A DNA stretch of 64,000 nt from Abelmoschus esculentus (GCA_035048815.1 JAUCBN010000023.1:3479501-3543500); one strand, 5' to 3'. Counted from the stretch's first letter, positions 1-11,746 are shown. Program-made: numbers and translations. The notes: generated by a model from the sequence alone, not told the origin.

Positions 1-598
1 TAATTTGGCCGATGGTCGAATTAAATTAGTCATAATCGTATTAATTGAATTTTTTAGAAAAATAATCGATAACTTAACTGAATTATTCATAATCGAATTA
101 ACCTAATCAAAATTATTTCGGTTTTTGAATTAACCGAAATTTGTTATAAAAATTTGGATAAAGTACATAATAGATCATTAAATTGTGCTAAAATGATTAT
201 TTTAGTCACTAAACTTTTATTTTTTGCTAATTTAGTAAAAGTTTAATGATCAATTTATAATATATAAAAAAAATTAATGATCAATTTATAATTTTTAAAA
301 GTTTAATAACCAAAAATCAATTTATAATATATATAATATTTTATATAATAATTTTAGTTAATTTGATCAATTAACTGAGTTTGAATCAAAATAACCGATA
401 ACTAAATTTTAAAAAAATAAATCTAACTAAAATTAACTGATCAAATTAATAAATAAAAAAAAAAAATTCAGTTAACTAATTTAGTTAAAACCGAGTAATA
501 CACACTCCCAAAAACACACACCATAAGACTACATACGGTTAGATTAGATACTTAGAGATCATTTCAATCCCCCATAAAATGAAGTTCAGATAGGACTA
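1..598. other. Intron 4 of the VAMP gene with AT-rich TE remnant
   Basis: No exon is visible here. Bases 1-495 are AT-rich with repeated Aattaac/gttaatt words such as ccgaaatt and gttaaaaccgag, the style of the degenerate MITEs seen again near 13.3 kb. I read this as a transposon remnant inside the last intron of the VAMP gene. Confidence 0.5.
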
Positions 599-600
599 AC

Positions 601-2132
601 CTGTGAGCGAAGGCTATCGGTTTTATCCACCAGAACCTCAATCTTCTCACCACGGTCAAGAACCTAGAGAATGAAAAAGGTTAGCAACCAAAGAAAACAG
701 GCCATATGTATTACATACAAACGCACTCGTTTTATATAAACAGATGCAATAGGAACAACCGTACAGGTCTTATCCCGGAGTTACCTTTTCTATGTTTTCC
801 ATCATAACACCCTTGACTTCAGCAACTTGAGCCTTCACTTTGGCAAGTTTGCTGATCTCTTCAGGATGTTCAGAACAGTACTTGATATGCTCCTTCAATT
901 TGGACCTATATCAGGTATAAAGAGCTGAGCATGGGCATGGCAACAAGAAGTATCCGAATAAATCGGAGACGAAATAGAAGAATCGATACCGATATTCTTT
1001 ATTAAGAGACTTTGGTTTAGCATTTGCAGCCTTCCCTCCACCATATCTCTTGGAGAAGTCATCCTTAATTCTTTCCAGAAAGGCAATTGGAATTTGCCTG
1101 CCAGCAGCTTCAGTAGCAACCACACAGTAGGCTGCAGCAACAAAGTTATTTCACAAAAATGAATACTTGAGATTATAGAAGCTAGGAGTTAAGAAAACCA
1201 GTAAGATGGTGCACTCAAAGAATTATTAGGTCGGGAATGAGCAATTTTTTTTAATTATTAGATACTCGACCTTACTAATTAATTCTATGTTTGTATTATA
1301 TATATTTTTAAGTTTTATAATTTTTAAATATATTTTATTAATTTACTAATACCAAAAAATAAGATTAATATTTTTGATGTTATTTTAGTGATAACTTTAA
1401 TAAATATATATGTATATAAATATCTAAATATTCTAAAATTAATTTTAAATTATTAATTTTTATATACAGAATGTATTATAAAATTTATATATTTTAAATG
1501 TATTTTTTTAATTTTAAAATAAAATAAAAAAATATGAACTGAATATTTAATAATAAATACTTAATTTTAAATAAATCAAAATTTTAATATCCGAGAAAGA
1601 ATAGGATACTTTTGATTTAAGAATTAAACTACACGAAACTCAATGTCAAATCCCATAAAACACAGAACCCGCTGCAACATTTCCCTTTAATCAAAATATC
1701 AAATTCCTTCTCTTTCTCTACGTTTTCTGGCTAACCAAACAGAACAATGCAATTCTCAGAATAGAAACAACAAAACCAAACAACACATTTTCCAGTCAAA
1801 ACTAAGCCTAGATGGCAATGCAATCCGCCGGTCAAGAAATGTCAAATCATGATTAAACAACAAAAGGATTTGGTAAACGTCAAAATCATTAATAAAAAAA
1901 CGAAGATTCAGATTCCATATCGTAACCAGAAAGATTTCTTACTGAATCCATTATCAACGAGGTAATTGAAGGTGTGCCCATCGCAATTATAAGTAAACCG
2001 GTTGTTGTTTGCAGGGAGCTTCTGAAGACATTGAGCTGCGATGGTGTTGAAATTACCGGAGAACTCCGTGTACTCGACGAGGATCACCGTGCCTCGTGCG
2101 ACAAAGGAGTAGATCAAGGATTGTTGCGCCAT
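601..2132 (-). CDS. VAMP721/722-like: Vesicle-associated membrane protein, VAMP72 group R-SNARE (3' end outside window)
   Basis: R-SNARE on secretory vesicles that pairs with plasma-membrane or cell-plate syntaxins for fusion. CDS exons on the minus strand: 1943-2132, 990-1131, 785-905, 601-663. Phases join cleanly and give 172 residues. The N-terminal longin domain (about residues 1-120) starts MAQQSLIYSFVARGTVILVE and contains CDGHTFNYLVDNGFTYCVV. The SNARE motif starts near residue 128 and includes VLDRGEKIEVLVDKT, with the zero-layer arginine typical of R-SNAREs. The family is about 220 residues long, so the last exon (end of the SNARE motif plus the C-terminal membrane anchor) is missing. 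A good donor follows residue 172 at 600/599, and bases 1-598 show no matching acceptor exon, so the gene continues past the left edge. Seen: exons, frame, motifs. Known: VAMP721/722 function in secretion and cytokinesis. The exact paralogue is not certain. Confidence 0.93.
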
Positions 2133-2137
2133 ATCTC

Positions 2138-2152
2138 AAAACCCTAACCCTA
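2138..2152 (-). promoter_or_regulatory. Telo-box-like motif in VAMP 5' leader
   Basis: Forward aaaaccctaaccctag lies 6-20 bp upstream of the VAMP start codon. AAACCCTAA (telo-box) motifs are common in plant 5' regions of housekeeping genes. A second copy, aaaaccctaaccc at about 28040-28052, lies some 190 bp upstream of the ribophorin I start. Motif seen; function inferred. Confidence 0.4.
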
Positions 2153-2471
2153 GAAATTTTCGAACCAAAGATTCAATTTCCAGAAAGCGATTAAAAGCCT
2201 GAAAGATAGCAACGGAGGAACTCTGGAATCGGAAACTAAAATAGTATAACTGTTTCATTTCTGGTAAATTGATTTATATTTATATTTATTCCCTTTATTT
2301 ATTTAGATCCACGAGAGGAGGTAGGCGATTAAAAGGGAGAAGCAATTCTTTGAAAATTGGCTATTTATACAAATTCTGAATTTGGTAAGTGTTTTTCAAG
2401 GGGACACTTGGACTAGAAAATAATTTTTAGATCGGATTTTTAAGGGGAAAAAATCTTAAATTCATACATTA

Positions 2472-2976
2472 TAGATGGGTACGGGTCAGGTCAGCTCAGA
2501 TTTTTGGCCCACTAAACTCGATCTGAACACAAATATCCTAAATTTGATTTGACCCGATAGAAGTACTTTTAAAAAAAATTGACCCGAAAATAAATATTTT
2601 AAACCCAATTTCGACCCGACCTATATAAAAAAGATAATTCCAGGGATTAAATTATAAAAAAATTTAGGAGATTTAATTATAAAAACTATAATTTTAAAGA
2701 TTAAATTATAAATAAAAAATAATTGAAGAATTAATTATAAAAAATATAGAGAAAGAAGACTAATATTATAAATATTTAAAGGATTTATTAAAAATTATAT
2801 ATATTTTGTCTCAGGTCAAGTCAGATCGGATATTTTATACCCTAAATCCGAATCTGACCCGACTTGGTGTCACTCTCGAAAAAACACCTTATTTGAACTA
2901 TATTTTTTCATCAAAAAATCTAACCCAATTAGATCCGATCGAAATACGATTGGGCCGGTTAAAATATCCATCCCTA
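2472..2976. mobile_element. hAT-like MITE, about 505 bp
   Basis: The left end TAGATGGGTACGGG and the reverse complement of the right end TAGGGATGGATATTTT form imperfect terminal inverted repeats. The flanks are an 8-bp near-duplication, atacatta at 2464-2471 and atacatga at 2977-2984. TAGGG termini with 8-bp target duplications fit hAT-type non-autonomous elements. There is no transposase frame; the 75-codon ORF inside is not considered coding. Confidence 0.6.
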
Positions 2977-4302
2977 ATACATGACGATGATACGAGTCCA
3001 AAAAACAGATTTGCAGTGAAAAAAATAATTTAAAAATAAATTTTTTTCTTATTTTCTATTATTTAATTATAATTATTTATTAAATTAATGTTTATATCTT
3101 GTAATATTTATGTTAAAAAAATTATTTTATTTTAAATTTATTATAAATTTATAATTGTTATGTCTATATATAATCTAAAATATAAATTATATTTTTAAAT
3201 TAAATTTTATAAAAATAAATATATTTTTATTATAATTTAAATTAATTTATTTTATATATCATAGTATTACTAAATTTGAACATTATCCAAAGTCAATCAT
3301 TTTACTTTATAATATCGTGTTTAAACTAGATATTTTATTTTATCAAAATCTTTTTCTAACATCAATGATAAACGCTACAATCTTAAAATTAAGTTTCTAA
3401 AATCATTTCTATAATATTTTTAAAATTATTTTTTTTATCATACTTTTTAAAAATATTGTCAAACTAATTCAATAATATAATAGGATGTTATGTTAACATT
3501 GATTGTTAATGTTACATTAGTTCCGTGAGACATTATCTTAATTAATTTAATTCATTTGTACTATAATTTTTTGGTAAGACATTAATTTCGCACTTTTTAA
3601 TAATATTTATGAGTTACATCTGTTTTAAAATTTTAAAATTTTATTAGTATTTAATCTTAAATAATTTTCTAGATCTGTAACTGATAAAATCCAAATATTT
3701 TTTACGTAAATCAACCTAATTCAAAATAATTTTATATCGTTGTTGGGGGCTTTACTTCTCCAATCCAAAAGTCTTAACTCTTAATCACATGTTAGCCAAA
3801 CGATTCTAACGAAAGATGAGTAGTTTTAGGGATTAACGATCTTAAAAAAAATGGTTAAAAACAGTTGTATTATTTTTCTTATAAAAGATAAAAATTTTAG
3901 TATAAATTTTTGATATATACTGAATTTTTTACAAAAAGTATAAAAATTTTGATATATAAATCGAATAGAGTTATAAATATATAGGTCTTACAAATACAAG
4001 CCTACTAAATATAAATAACCGTATTTTATCATAATTGTCCAATGTTAAAGATTCTTCTAAGATGGTGTTCCACTACCCAGAATCAACTACTTACATTAGA
4101 AGCGTATTCGGTTCGGTTTGATTTAATTCGATAATTATTTTCGTGTTCATCGATTTTCGATTTTATATCAACGTTAATTTTTAATATATGTTTGGGTCAT
4201 GATAAAATGATGGGAAATCTACAAATTCTTTATTTTTTTCTGAAAAAAGGGGGCAAAGAATTAACAAAGAGATCATTCTTGTAGCCACCATGTCTTCACC
4301 AA
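2977..4302. other. Intergenic AT-rich spacer
   Basis: No gene seen. About 3865-3985 resembles the hairpin repeat found at 60.84-61.1 kb (shared tgatatatactgaa / tgatatataccgaa with flanking ttcttata words). About 4110-4200 carries degenerate TE-terminus-like sequence (ggttcggtttgatttaattcg). Confidence 0.5.
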
Positions 4303-5585
4303 TCAATATTGGTAATCAAAATGACAACCATTGTAACCTGTTTTCAAGACATCAAACAGCAACTCAAATAAGTAAAATTAGTACTGTGTCATTTTATTTT
4401 GTCTCCGTGGAGAAATCTAATTTAGAAGCTTACTTGGATCAACTGTGACAAGTATGGCAGTGCCTCCAAACTCACAGGTGCCTCCAGCAACCCTGGTCTT
4501 CTGCCAATAACTGTTAAAAGCATAGGAAGCATGTGCAAAAATGGTGTTAGGCTCAAAACATGAGCCACTAGGCTGAATGGAAGAACAGTCTGCCCCGGAT
4601 GCACAGGCATAGTTCATTGCTTCTTGCATGATAGGGCCAGGCACGGATGGTTTAGCCACACACCATAATGCTGTGGTTGGACCCTTTGGGGGAGATGGTG
4701 GAACCCTCGGGGGAGGGTACACGATCGGCGGTAGAAACACCGGTGGGCTTGGATTAAACCCAAATGGTGTAGGAACATTAAATGGTGGGCTTGGAGTAAA
4801 CCCAAATGGAGAAGGAACATTAAATGGTGGGCTCAATATAGGCCCCGATGGGCTCGGTATGTAAATTGTCGGTGTTGGTATTGCTTGCGGCGGGCTTGGA
4901 AAAATACTAGGTGGATTCGAAGGTCCGGGTGGGCCTGAAACTATTGCCGGTGGATTCGGAGCCCCGAATGGGCTTGAAACTATTGGAGGTGGGTTTGGAA
5001 CTATCTCGGGTGGATTCGGGGTTCCGGTTGAGCCGGGCGGGGGGCTTTGGCCCGGAAGAATAGGAGGAAAGTTGTACAAGGGGGAGGGTGGGGAAGGTGA
5101 GGTTCCAATGGGAGGTGGAGGGTTAACACAATAAGGAGGAGAACCAAAAGGTGGCAAAGAATCAAAAGGTGGCAAAGAAAATGGAGAGCTTACATAAGGT
5201 TGAGTGTTAGATATATCACTAGGTTGTTCAATCACTAAATTCAGAAGTTCACTCATGAGCTCTAAATTCTTTCTGTGTTTCATGACAGAACCTTCATGTG
5301 TTGGTTTTCTTACAACTTCCATTGTTTTTCTTGCATCTGTCAGAAAAATAAAATCCCCACAGTTAGATTTTACTACTAACCATCCCCATGTTCAGCATAT
5401 ATTAAGATCAGACATATCATATCGAACATGTATCCATATCTGACACTCATAATCCAACACATATGTTACATAGTAATCTTGAAGAACTTAAACAATAATG
5501 CAGCAGAAATCAGCTTACCACAATGCATGAGAAGAGTTGCAGCCATTGTTGAATACAGAAGGAACATGAAAATCCTGTTTTCCAT
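4303..5585 (-). CDS. Secreted proline-rich X8 (CBM43) domain protein
   Basis: Cell-wall or apoplast protein whose X8 domain binds beta-1,3-glucan (callose) in related proteins. Exons on the minus strand: 5519-5585, 4434-5336, 4303-4337, in total 334 codons plus stop. A signal peptide (MENRIFMFLLYSTMAATLLM) is encoded mainly by exon 1. Residues of about 65-235 are a low-complexity Pro/Ser/Gly-rich stretch with many SPP, PSPP and NPP repeats. The X8 domain follows: ALWCVAKPSVPG, then NYACASGADCSSI, CFEPNTIFAHASYAFNSYW, CEFGGTAILVTVDPS and the final NGCHF, giving the expected six cysteines. The open frame of exon 2 runs on to a stop at 4417, but a donor (CCAA|gtaag) before it joins a 35-bp last exon that restores DPSYNGCHF, the usual X8 ending. 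No C-terminal GPI-type hydrophobic tail is present. Exact family member not determined. Confidence 0.88.
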
Positions 5586-5650
5586 GATTTAATTTCAGCA
5601 ATGACAAGGAACAAAAGGGCAAAGACTGTTCAAAGAGTAGAAGACTGGCA

Positions 5651-5665
5651 TATACATATATAAAG
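5651..5665 (-). promoter_or_regulatory. Likely TATA box of the X8 gene
   Basis: On the minus strand the sequence reads ctttatatatgtata about 66-80 bp upstream of the start codon at 5585, a suitable place for a TATA element with a short leader. Confidence 0.45.
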
Positions 5666-5699
5666 ACAACTTGAGTTTTAAAATTTTAAACTCGATCGA

Positions 5700-7869
5700 G
5701 CTTTGATACGAATTTTGAACCTTGAATTTAGAATTAGACTCGAACTCAACTCGAATCGATTGCGGTCAAGCTATGCACTTCCTTTCTCTTAGAAATGTAA
5801 ATGTGAAGAATACTATAAAAGTGTAAAGGGAGTTTGATCCAGCCTAAAATTTTTATGTAGAGTTGGGGTTGATGCACATTTGGCATATATGCTTAGCTTT
5901 GATGTTGGGAAAAATCAAAGTGAAGGTTTTTGGTCACCCTTTTGTGTTGCTTGCTTTCTACTCAAAGCTCACTTTTCTTACATTTTGAATCACTTGTCTG
6001 TTTTTGGAACATGAGTTCATGCCAGGGTTTACAAGAATCAAGAACTATGTACTCCATATTTGAACATAAATCGGACAAAGAATAACTACTTTAAAAATGG
6101 TAATATAACTCTAAAGTGTCATTTAAATATCGATTAACAGTGGGTCTAACGAAATAAGCCGTTAAATCTTTTAAATATAATCAAAATTTTAAATATTAAC
6201 GTGATGAATAAAATAAATTAAATTGAAAAAATTATCTTTATATGAATCTTTTTAGTATTTAATGTATATTAATCGATAAATAAGTCAAATATGTGTAATT
6301 ATATAAAAACTAGAAGCCGAAATTTTTGCCATTGCAAGTAGACTTTTCATCTGGGAAATATAATGTTGGGTCTTTATATATAGTCTCCTTCGCTGGTTAG
6401 CAACTTTAAAAGTTATGGATGAAAAAAAAAAAAAAACTAGTTTTGCAACGGTAAAAATGTGTTATTTTGGTGCATTTTATTTTTTTAAAATAATTTTGTG
6501 GTGCATTTTAGCATCAATGTAATCGGGATGATAATTTGATTCAAATTTTTTAGGTTTCATTATGACTAATCCGAATCGACTTGTGTTGTACATTTAATTT
6601 TAGCGGGTAAGTCTCTCAACAGAGATTTTTTGCATATATAATGTCTCGAACTTAAGATTTGTTTAAACTAAATCAAGCTATTTATTACTTGTACCAATCC
6701 TTATTGATATAAATTTAAACTTAAAAACGTCAGTGTTATATTTTGATACTTGATAATTTTAATATATTTTTGTCGCTTATATTAACGGATGTTTAATGAT
6801 TTTCATAATATTGTTATTGTTATTGTTGTGCGGATCGAGTACTATTTATATACTCTAATTAAGTGATTATTAATATTATTTTATCAATGTATAGTTTAAT
6901 GTTGATGATAGTACTAACTTATATGATAACGATAAATGTTGGTGATATTATAAGCAGAACCATCTATTGATATGGGTGGCCAAATCATAATTTAAAATTT
7001 TATAATTTTTTATATAATTATATATATATATTAAATTAAATTAAACAAATGTATTATTTTATAAATAATTAACTTTTTAAATATAACTTAAAAATAATAC
7101 TACTTTTTAAATAATTTTTTACTCTGTTCTTGAATGATAATGTCCAACATTTAGATATTTTTTCTTTCATATATCGATAAAAACCGTGTGTATCCAATTA
7201 GATTATCATCTGGTTTACAAGTATAGGTGTTTCAAATTATATGATCCTGCTGATTCGATATAATGATTTGATGATTTAAAAAGTTGAGTATATTTTGAGT
7301 ACTTCACTCGAGAATAATTCAGTCGGGTCTAAGTTGATTTTTTTATAATCGGGAATCCAATTCAACCAGATAAATAATAATATATATTTTTAATTTTAAA
7401 TTATATTTTTATTTTAAATTTTTTAATATTTATACATAAAATTAAATTTAAATCTATAAATTATTTTTATGTTTATATTATATACTTTTAAGTTTTAAAT
7501 TTTTTTAATATATTTTTAATACTGAAAGAAAAAAATAAGATTAATATTTTTAATATCTTTTTGGTAATAAACTTTAATATATATCCAAATATTATAAAAT
7601 TAACTTTAAATCACTGCTTTTTATGTTTAGATTATATATTATAAATTTTTAAATTTTATGTATTTATTATATACTTTTCAAAATATTTAAATTAAAAAAT
7701 AATATAATACTCATTACCTTATTAACCAAGTACCCTAAAATAGCTGATATACGAATTAAACAATTCAAAACATAAACCAATAAATAAGTACCGATTTTTC
7801 ATGTATTTAAAAATTAAGTACCTGATAATAAATATCTATATTTCTCGTATTATAAAAATATATTTAAGG

Positions 7870-7932
<63 letters not shown>

Positions 7933-8090
7933 GAAAATATTGTAATATTTTTTAAAAAGATTGAAATCAATTTATAAATATAAAAATTAATGTATTTATT
8001 ATACGTTTTGATTTTCAAACATGCCTTGTGTAATTCATGGTAATCGGTAGTATTTGGTAATAATCTTTGAAGTTTTATCCACATCAATTG
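5700..8090. other. Intergenic spacer with TE remnants
   Basis: No gene recognised. AT-rich throughout. Around 7226 a terminus like aggtgtttcaaa opens a degenerate element of the same general type as those near 13.3, 16.7 and 36.0 kb. A trinucleotide microsatellite lies at 7873-7932. Confidence 0.5.
7873..7932. repeat. (TAA)n microsatellite, about 20 units
   Basis: Uninterrupted ata/taa trinucleotides fill this stretch. The minus-strand ORF across it (poly-isoleucine) is an artefact. Confidence 0.95.
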
Positions 8091-8092
8091 TC

Positions 8093-8127
8093 GACCGTTG
8101 GATCAAATCATGAAATATGACCGTTTG
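8093..8127 (-). promoter_or_regulatory. Two MSA-like G2/M elements
   Basis: gaccgttgg at 8093-8101 and tgaccgtttg at 8118-8127 are reverse complements of CCAACGGTC and CAAACGGTCA. Both contain the AACGG core of mitosis-specific activator (MSA) elements bound by three-repeat MYB factors. They lie about 110-145 bp upstream of the ATG at 8239. The motif match is seen; the G2/M role is inferred. Confidence 0.6.
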
Positions 8128-8238
8128 AAAACCTCCAGTTCCGAAAGCAATTTAAAAATTTGAAACAACCTCTGGAAGTTTTCATCAATTCCCCTTTCTG
8201 AATCTCAAAGAATAAAGAAAAGAAATCTTTGAATCATC

Positions 8239-8972
8239 ATGTCGAAGATGAGATATGATCGTAAGCCACCGCTCGCAGCTAAATCATCTACCAACATACT
8301 TCCCCGCCGCTCACTTCGGTTAAACTCCGCAGCTCTGCAAACCCCTCAAGGTGACCTCCGATCAAGAACTCGGTATCAGCTTTTTCTTCTCTGTTTTTTT
8401 TTTTTTAAAACGACGAGTAGTTTTCATGGCATCTTGTTTGTTTGTTTGTTGTTAAAGGTTGTTTGACGAAATCCTAGAATCCGATTCGAACACTGCACAC
8501 GGAAGAACCCGAGATCCGACCCGAGTACCGCTCCATTTCTTGCGAGTTACAGGCATTGGCTCGGAAGGTTAAAGATGAACTTGGGAATGAGGGGAAAGAG
8601 AACGCCGGTTCAGGCGAGGAGACTGCTCTCAACGCCAATAATTCGTGTCCTGTGTTGGAGAGAGGGCGATTGTACGATGCGTACTCGGCGAGGAGAAACG
8701 AGAGACTTAAGAGAAAGAAAGCCGAAACCGAAACCGAACCGAAGTCTGCTCATCAATATAATCTTGGAGTAACAGTTGAATCTTCCAAGACGAGAGCTTC
8801 ATCGAAGAAGGTTGAGAGGTTGAGTAAGTCGTCGATGGAGACGGAGACTCCTACTCCTCGGTATCTTCTACGAAGCCTGAACAAAGAGAATAAGAAGCCT
8901 CCGGCTCCTGTTTCAGTGTCTTTCTCCGGAACTCAGAGGAAGACGGCGGGTAGAGGAGTTGTTAAGTTCTGA
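8239..8972 (+). CDS. Small basic protein with two KEN boxes, function unknown
   Basis: I do not recognise the family. Two-exon model 8239-8350 and 8506-8972 gives 192 residues (CAAG|gtgacc donor; ggaag|AACC acceptor, phase 1). The acceptor has a weak pyrimidine tract, so the exon 2 start is the least sure point. The ATG sits in MSKMRYDRKPPLAAKS. Features: a basic N-terminal stretch (PRRSLRLNSAALQTP), a probably conserved block PEYRSISCELQALARKVKDE, a first KEN box (GNEGKENAGSG), a strongly basic segment (SARRNERLKRKK, a likely nuclear signal) and a C-terminal RYLLRSLNKENKKPP holding an RxxL and a second KEN box followed by prolines. KEN and D-box motifs are degrons read by APC/C. With the two MSA-like promoter sites this suggests a mitotic nuclear protein, but that is inference. 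Confidence 0.72.
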
Positions 8973-9148
8973 AAATTGTGAATTTGGTATTCTTTCTTCT
9001 TTCAATTTCCAGCATGTTTCGATCTCCGAAGTTTGATTGGTTTCTGGTTACTCTTCCCGTTCCAGATATCTGAATCTGAACATACCGAATTCATTCAGTT
9101 TTTTACATTTTTTTTTGTTCAATAAGCAAAGTTAAATAGGATTTTTTG

Positions 9149-9681
9149 GAGTGATTTATAATTTAAATCATTGAACTTACCCTTAATTTTAGTATAGGTC
9201 ACAAACCTTTGATTTAATCAGATTAAATTATTAAACTTTTATTATTAACAAATTAAATCATTTACACTAGCATCGTTAAATATTTTAATGAAAAAGCTAA
9301 CTCAAAAATCCTATTAGACATGTTTTTCCATGTCAGCAAGTTAATATTAATTAAAATTAAAAAAATATTATTTTTTATATTAAATTATTAAAGAAATTTA
9401 GTAAATTTATATTGATTTAATTATAATTTTTTAATAATTTAATATAAAAAAGATTTTAAATATTTTTCTTTAATTTTAATTAAAATTAACTTACTGACAT
9501 GAAAAAATATGTCTAGTAAGATTATTGAATCAACTTTCCTGTTAAAATAATTAACGATGTTAGTATGAATGATTTAATTTGTTAATAATAAAAGTTTAAT
9601 GATTTGATCTAATTAAATTAAAAGTTTGTGACCTTTACGAAAATAGTGGGTAAGTTCAATGATTTAAATTTTAAATCTCCT
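9149..9681. mobile_element. Foldback MITE, Mutator-like, about 533 bp
   Basis: The two halves are inverted copies of each other along nearly their whole length. For example aaatcattgaacttaccc near 9164 matches the reverse complement near 9645-9662, and the gtcacaaac, aacttttattattaacaaa and catcgttaa blocks also pair. ggattttttg occurs at 9139-9148 and 9682-9691 as a 10-bp flanking direct repeat. No coding capacity. Confidence 0.75.
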
Positions 9682-9691
9682 GGATTTTTTG

Positions 9692-10837
9692 TATTGTTTT
9701 AAACGTCTATACAAGTTAAATAGGATTCTATAGCTCTTCCGTTTACAAAAAAGTTTACATAATTTTTTTAATTTTAAGGTTTTGCGAATTTTATGTACGA
9801 GTAAAAAATTCTGAGTTATTTGAATTGATAGTCTGATTCTATTATTCGAACTTTTATTTGAAAAATATCGAATCGAGTTTTTGAGTTCTTATAAAAATTT
9901 AATATAATTATAGTATGCTTTAATTGTGATTTAAACGATTTTTACTAATCATATAAGATCATATTTTTTCATATGTGTTAATATATTTTTTTCATATTTT
10001 TATATATCACATTATTTATCATAAAAAATAATTCAGAAATTCCTCTCAAACTTAAAAATAAAGCTTTTTATTATTAAAAATTTTAAGTAATTCAAATTTT
10101 TATTTTATATCTTAAATTTTATTTGAATTTTTTTGAGTTTAATCAAGACGAGTCAAACATTTTTGTTCTAATCGAGTCAAATTATTCTTTTTTTAATTAA
10201 ATCGAGTTTTGTTCACCCAAGATAAATTAATTTATAAAATATAAATAAAAAATCTATCATACAAGCCAATAAAATAATAAAAAATTAAATAATTTTTTTG
10301 GCAAAATAAAACAAAAAAAATAAAATTATAAAGAATAAATAATTTTTTATCAAAAAGAAAAGAATTTTATTTATATACGATCAACGTAAAATTTAAAAAT
10401 TAATCGACAACATTAAGGTTAAGGTCGAAAATAACGTAAAAAAAATCAAAGAAGTGTTACGAAAATAATTACTTAGAAAAATGGAAATATATTTTTGAAA
10501 GTTTTTGTTATTGTTTTTTTTTAATTTAATAAAAAATAATTTTTCATTTGGTAGGAGCGGATTTAAAAGTTAGGATCATAAATTACATGGACGAAGCTAT
10601 ATAAAGGTGGGGAGGGGCAATCGCCCCCAAAAAGAAATTTTTTTCATTTTTGTCCACCTATTTAAATTTTTTAAAATTATTTTTTTATAAATTTGTCCTC
10701 TACTTTTAAATATTTATGTTTTGCCCCTTAACCCCAAATCTTGGCTTCGTCCTGATAAATCATATATACAATTTAATTTGATTTGATTTATTTCTTTACT
10801 TAGTTACTCTATGAAAAAGATTGTAAAGTAAAAATAA
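9692..10837. other. Intergenic AT-rich spacer
   Basis: No gene seen. Around 10555-10760 is a somewhat more GC-rich piece (gcggatttaaaagttagg, gggaggggcaatcgccccc, ccccttaaccccaaatcttggcttcgtcc) that looks like the end of a degenerate transposon; a similar run is present near 21060-21190. Confidence 0.4.
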
Positions 10838-11737
10838 GGCATAAAGATAATTTTCACCCTTAACGTTTATAATTTTTGTCATTTTGGCCCCTATTCTTTT
10901 TTGGGGATAAATTTAGCCCTTGATCTATGTCTTTTTAACAAATAATTTATTTTTTAACTACCATTATAACTAAACCGTTAAAAATTTAATAATGGTAACA
11001 TATCATATATGTAATAATATATTTCAAATAACATATAATCTAACCTATTAAATATATACATATATATAGAATATAATTTTATTCCAGTATAAAATATAAA
11101 AAATTAAAATTTAAATAAAATATTAAAAATTAATTAAATACAAAAAAAAATTTACTAAATATTCTCAATCCTAACTAAACTAAAATATCTTTATAAAACC
11201 CTAAAACTCCGATTTAGATTAAAATTTAAATACCTAAATTCTAAAATAAAATAATAAAAATCCAATTGATTATTATCAAAATTCTTTATCTTTGATTCAC
11301 CGGTAACAAACTATACAAAACCCTTTCTTTTTAGATTATGTTCATACCTTTTTAGATAAAATTTTGATTTTACTATAGTTAAGGTTGAGAATGTTTAGTA
11401 GCCTTTTGTTTTATATTTAATTATTTATAATAAATAAAAAAATAATTTTTAATATTTTATTTAAATTTTAATTGTTTTATATTTTTAGATTGGAATAAAA
11501 CTATATCTCGCATTTATGTATTTGATATACTAGATGTTAAGTCATTTAAAATATATTATTACATATATATGATATGTCATCATTATTAATTTTTTAACGG
11601 TTTAGTTATCATTGTAGTTAAAAAATGAGTTATTTGTTAAAAAGATAAAGGTTAAGGGCTAAATTTATCTAAAAAAAAGAATAGGGGCCAAAATGACAAA
11701 AATTATAAACGTTAAGGGTGAAAAATATCTTTATGCC
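10838..11737. mobile_element. Mutator-like MITE with perfect 9-bp target duplication, 900 bp
   Basis: The left end GGCATAAAGATAATTTTCAC and the reverse complement of the right end (GGCATAAAGATATTTTTCAC) are long inverted repeats continuing through cccttaacg, gtcattttggcccctattc and taactaaaccgttaaaaa. Flanks are taaaaataa at 10829-10837 and at 11738-11746, a perfect 9-bp duplication as expected for Mutator-type insertion. No transposase. Confidence 0.85.
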
Positions 11738-11746
11738 TAAAAATAA

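Noticed and set aside
2806..3033. 75-codon plus-strand ORF
   Set aside because: It lies mostly inside the right half of the hAT-like MITE and has no recognisable protein features.
4417..4433. Stop codon at the end of the X8 open frame as the true C-terminus
   Set aside because: A strong donor precedes it and the 35-bp downstream exon restores the conserved X8 ending.
7836..8087. 83-codon ORF on the minus strand
   Set aside because: Produced by the TAA microsatellite; no family or conserved context.
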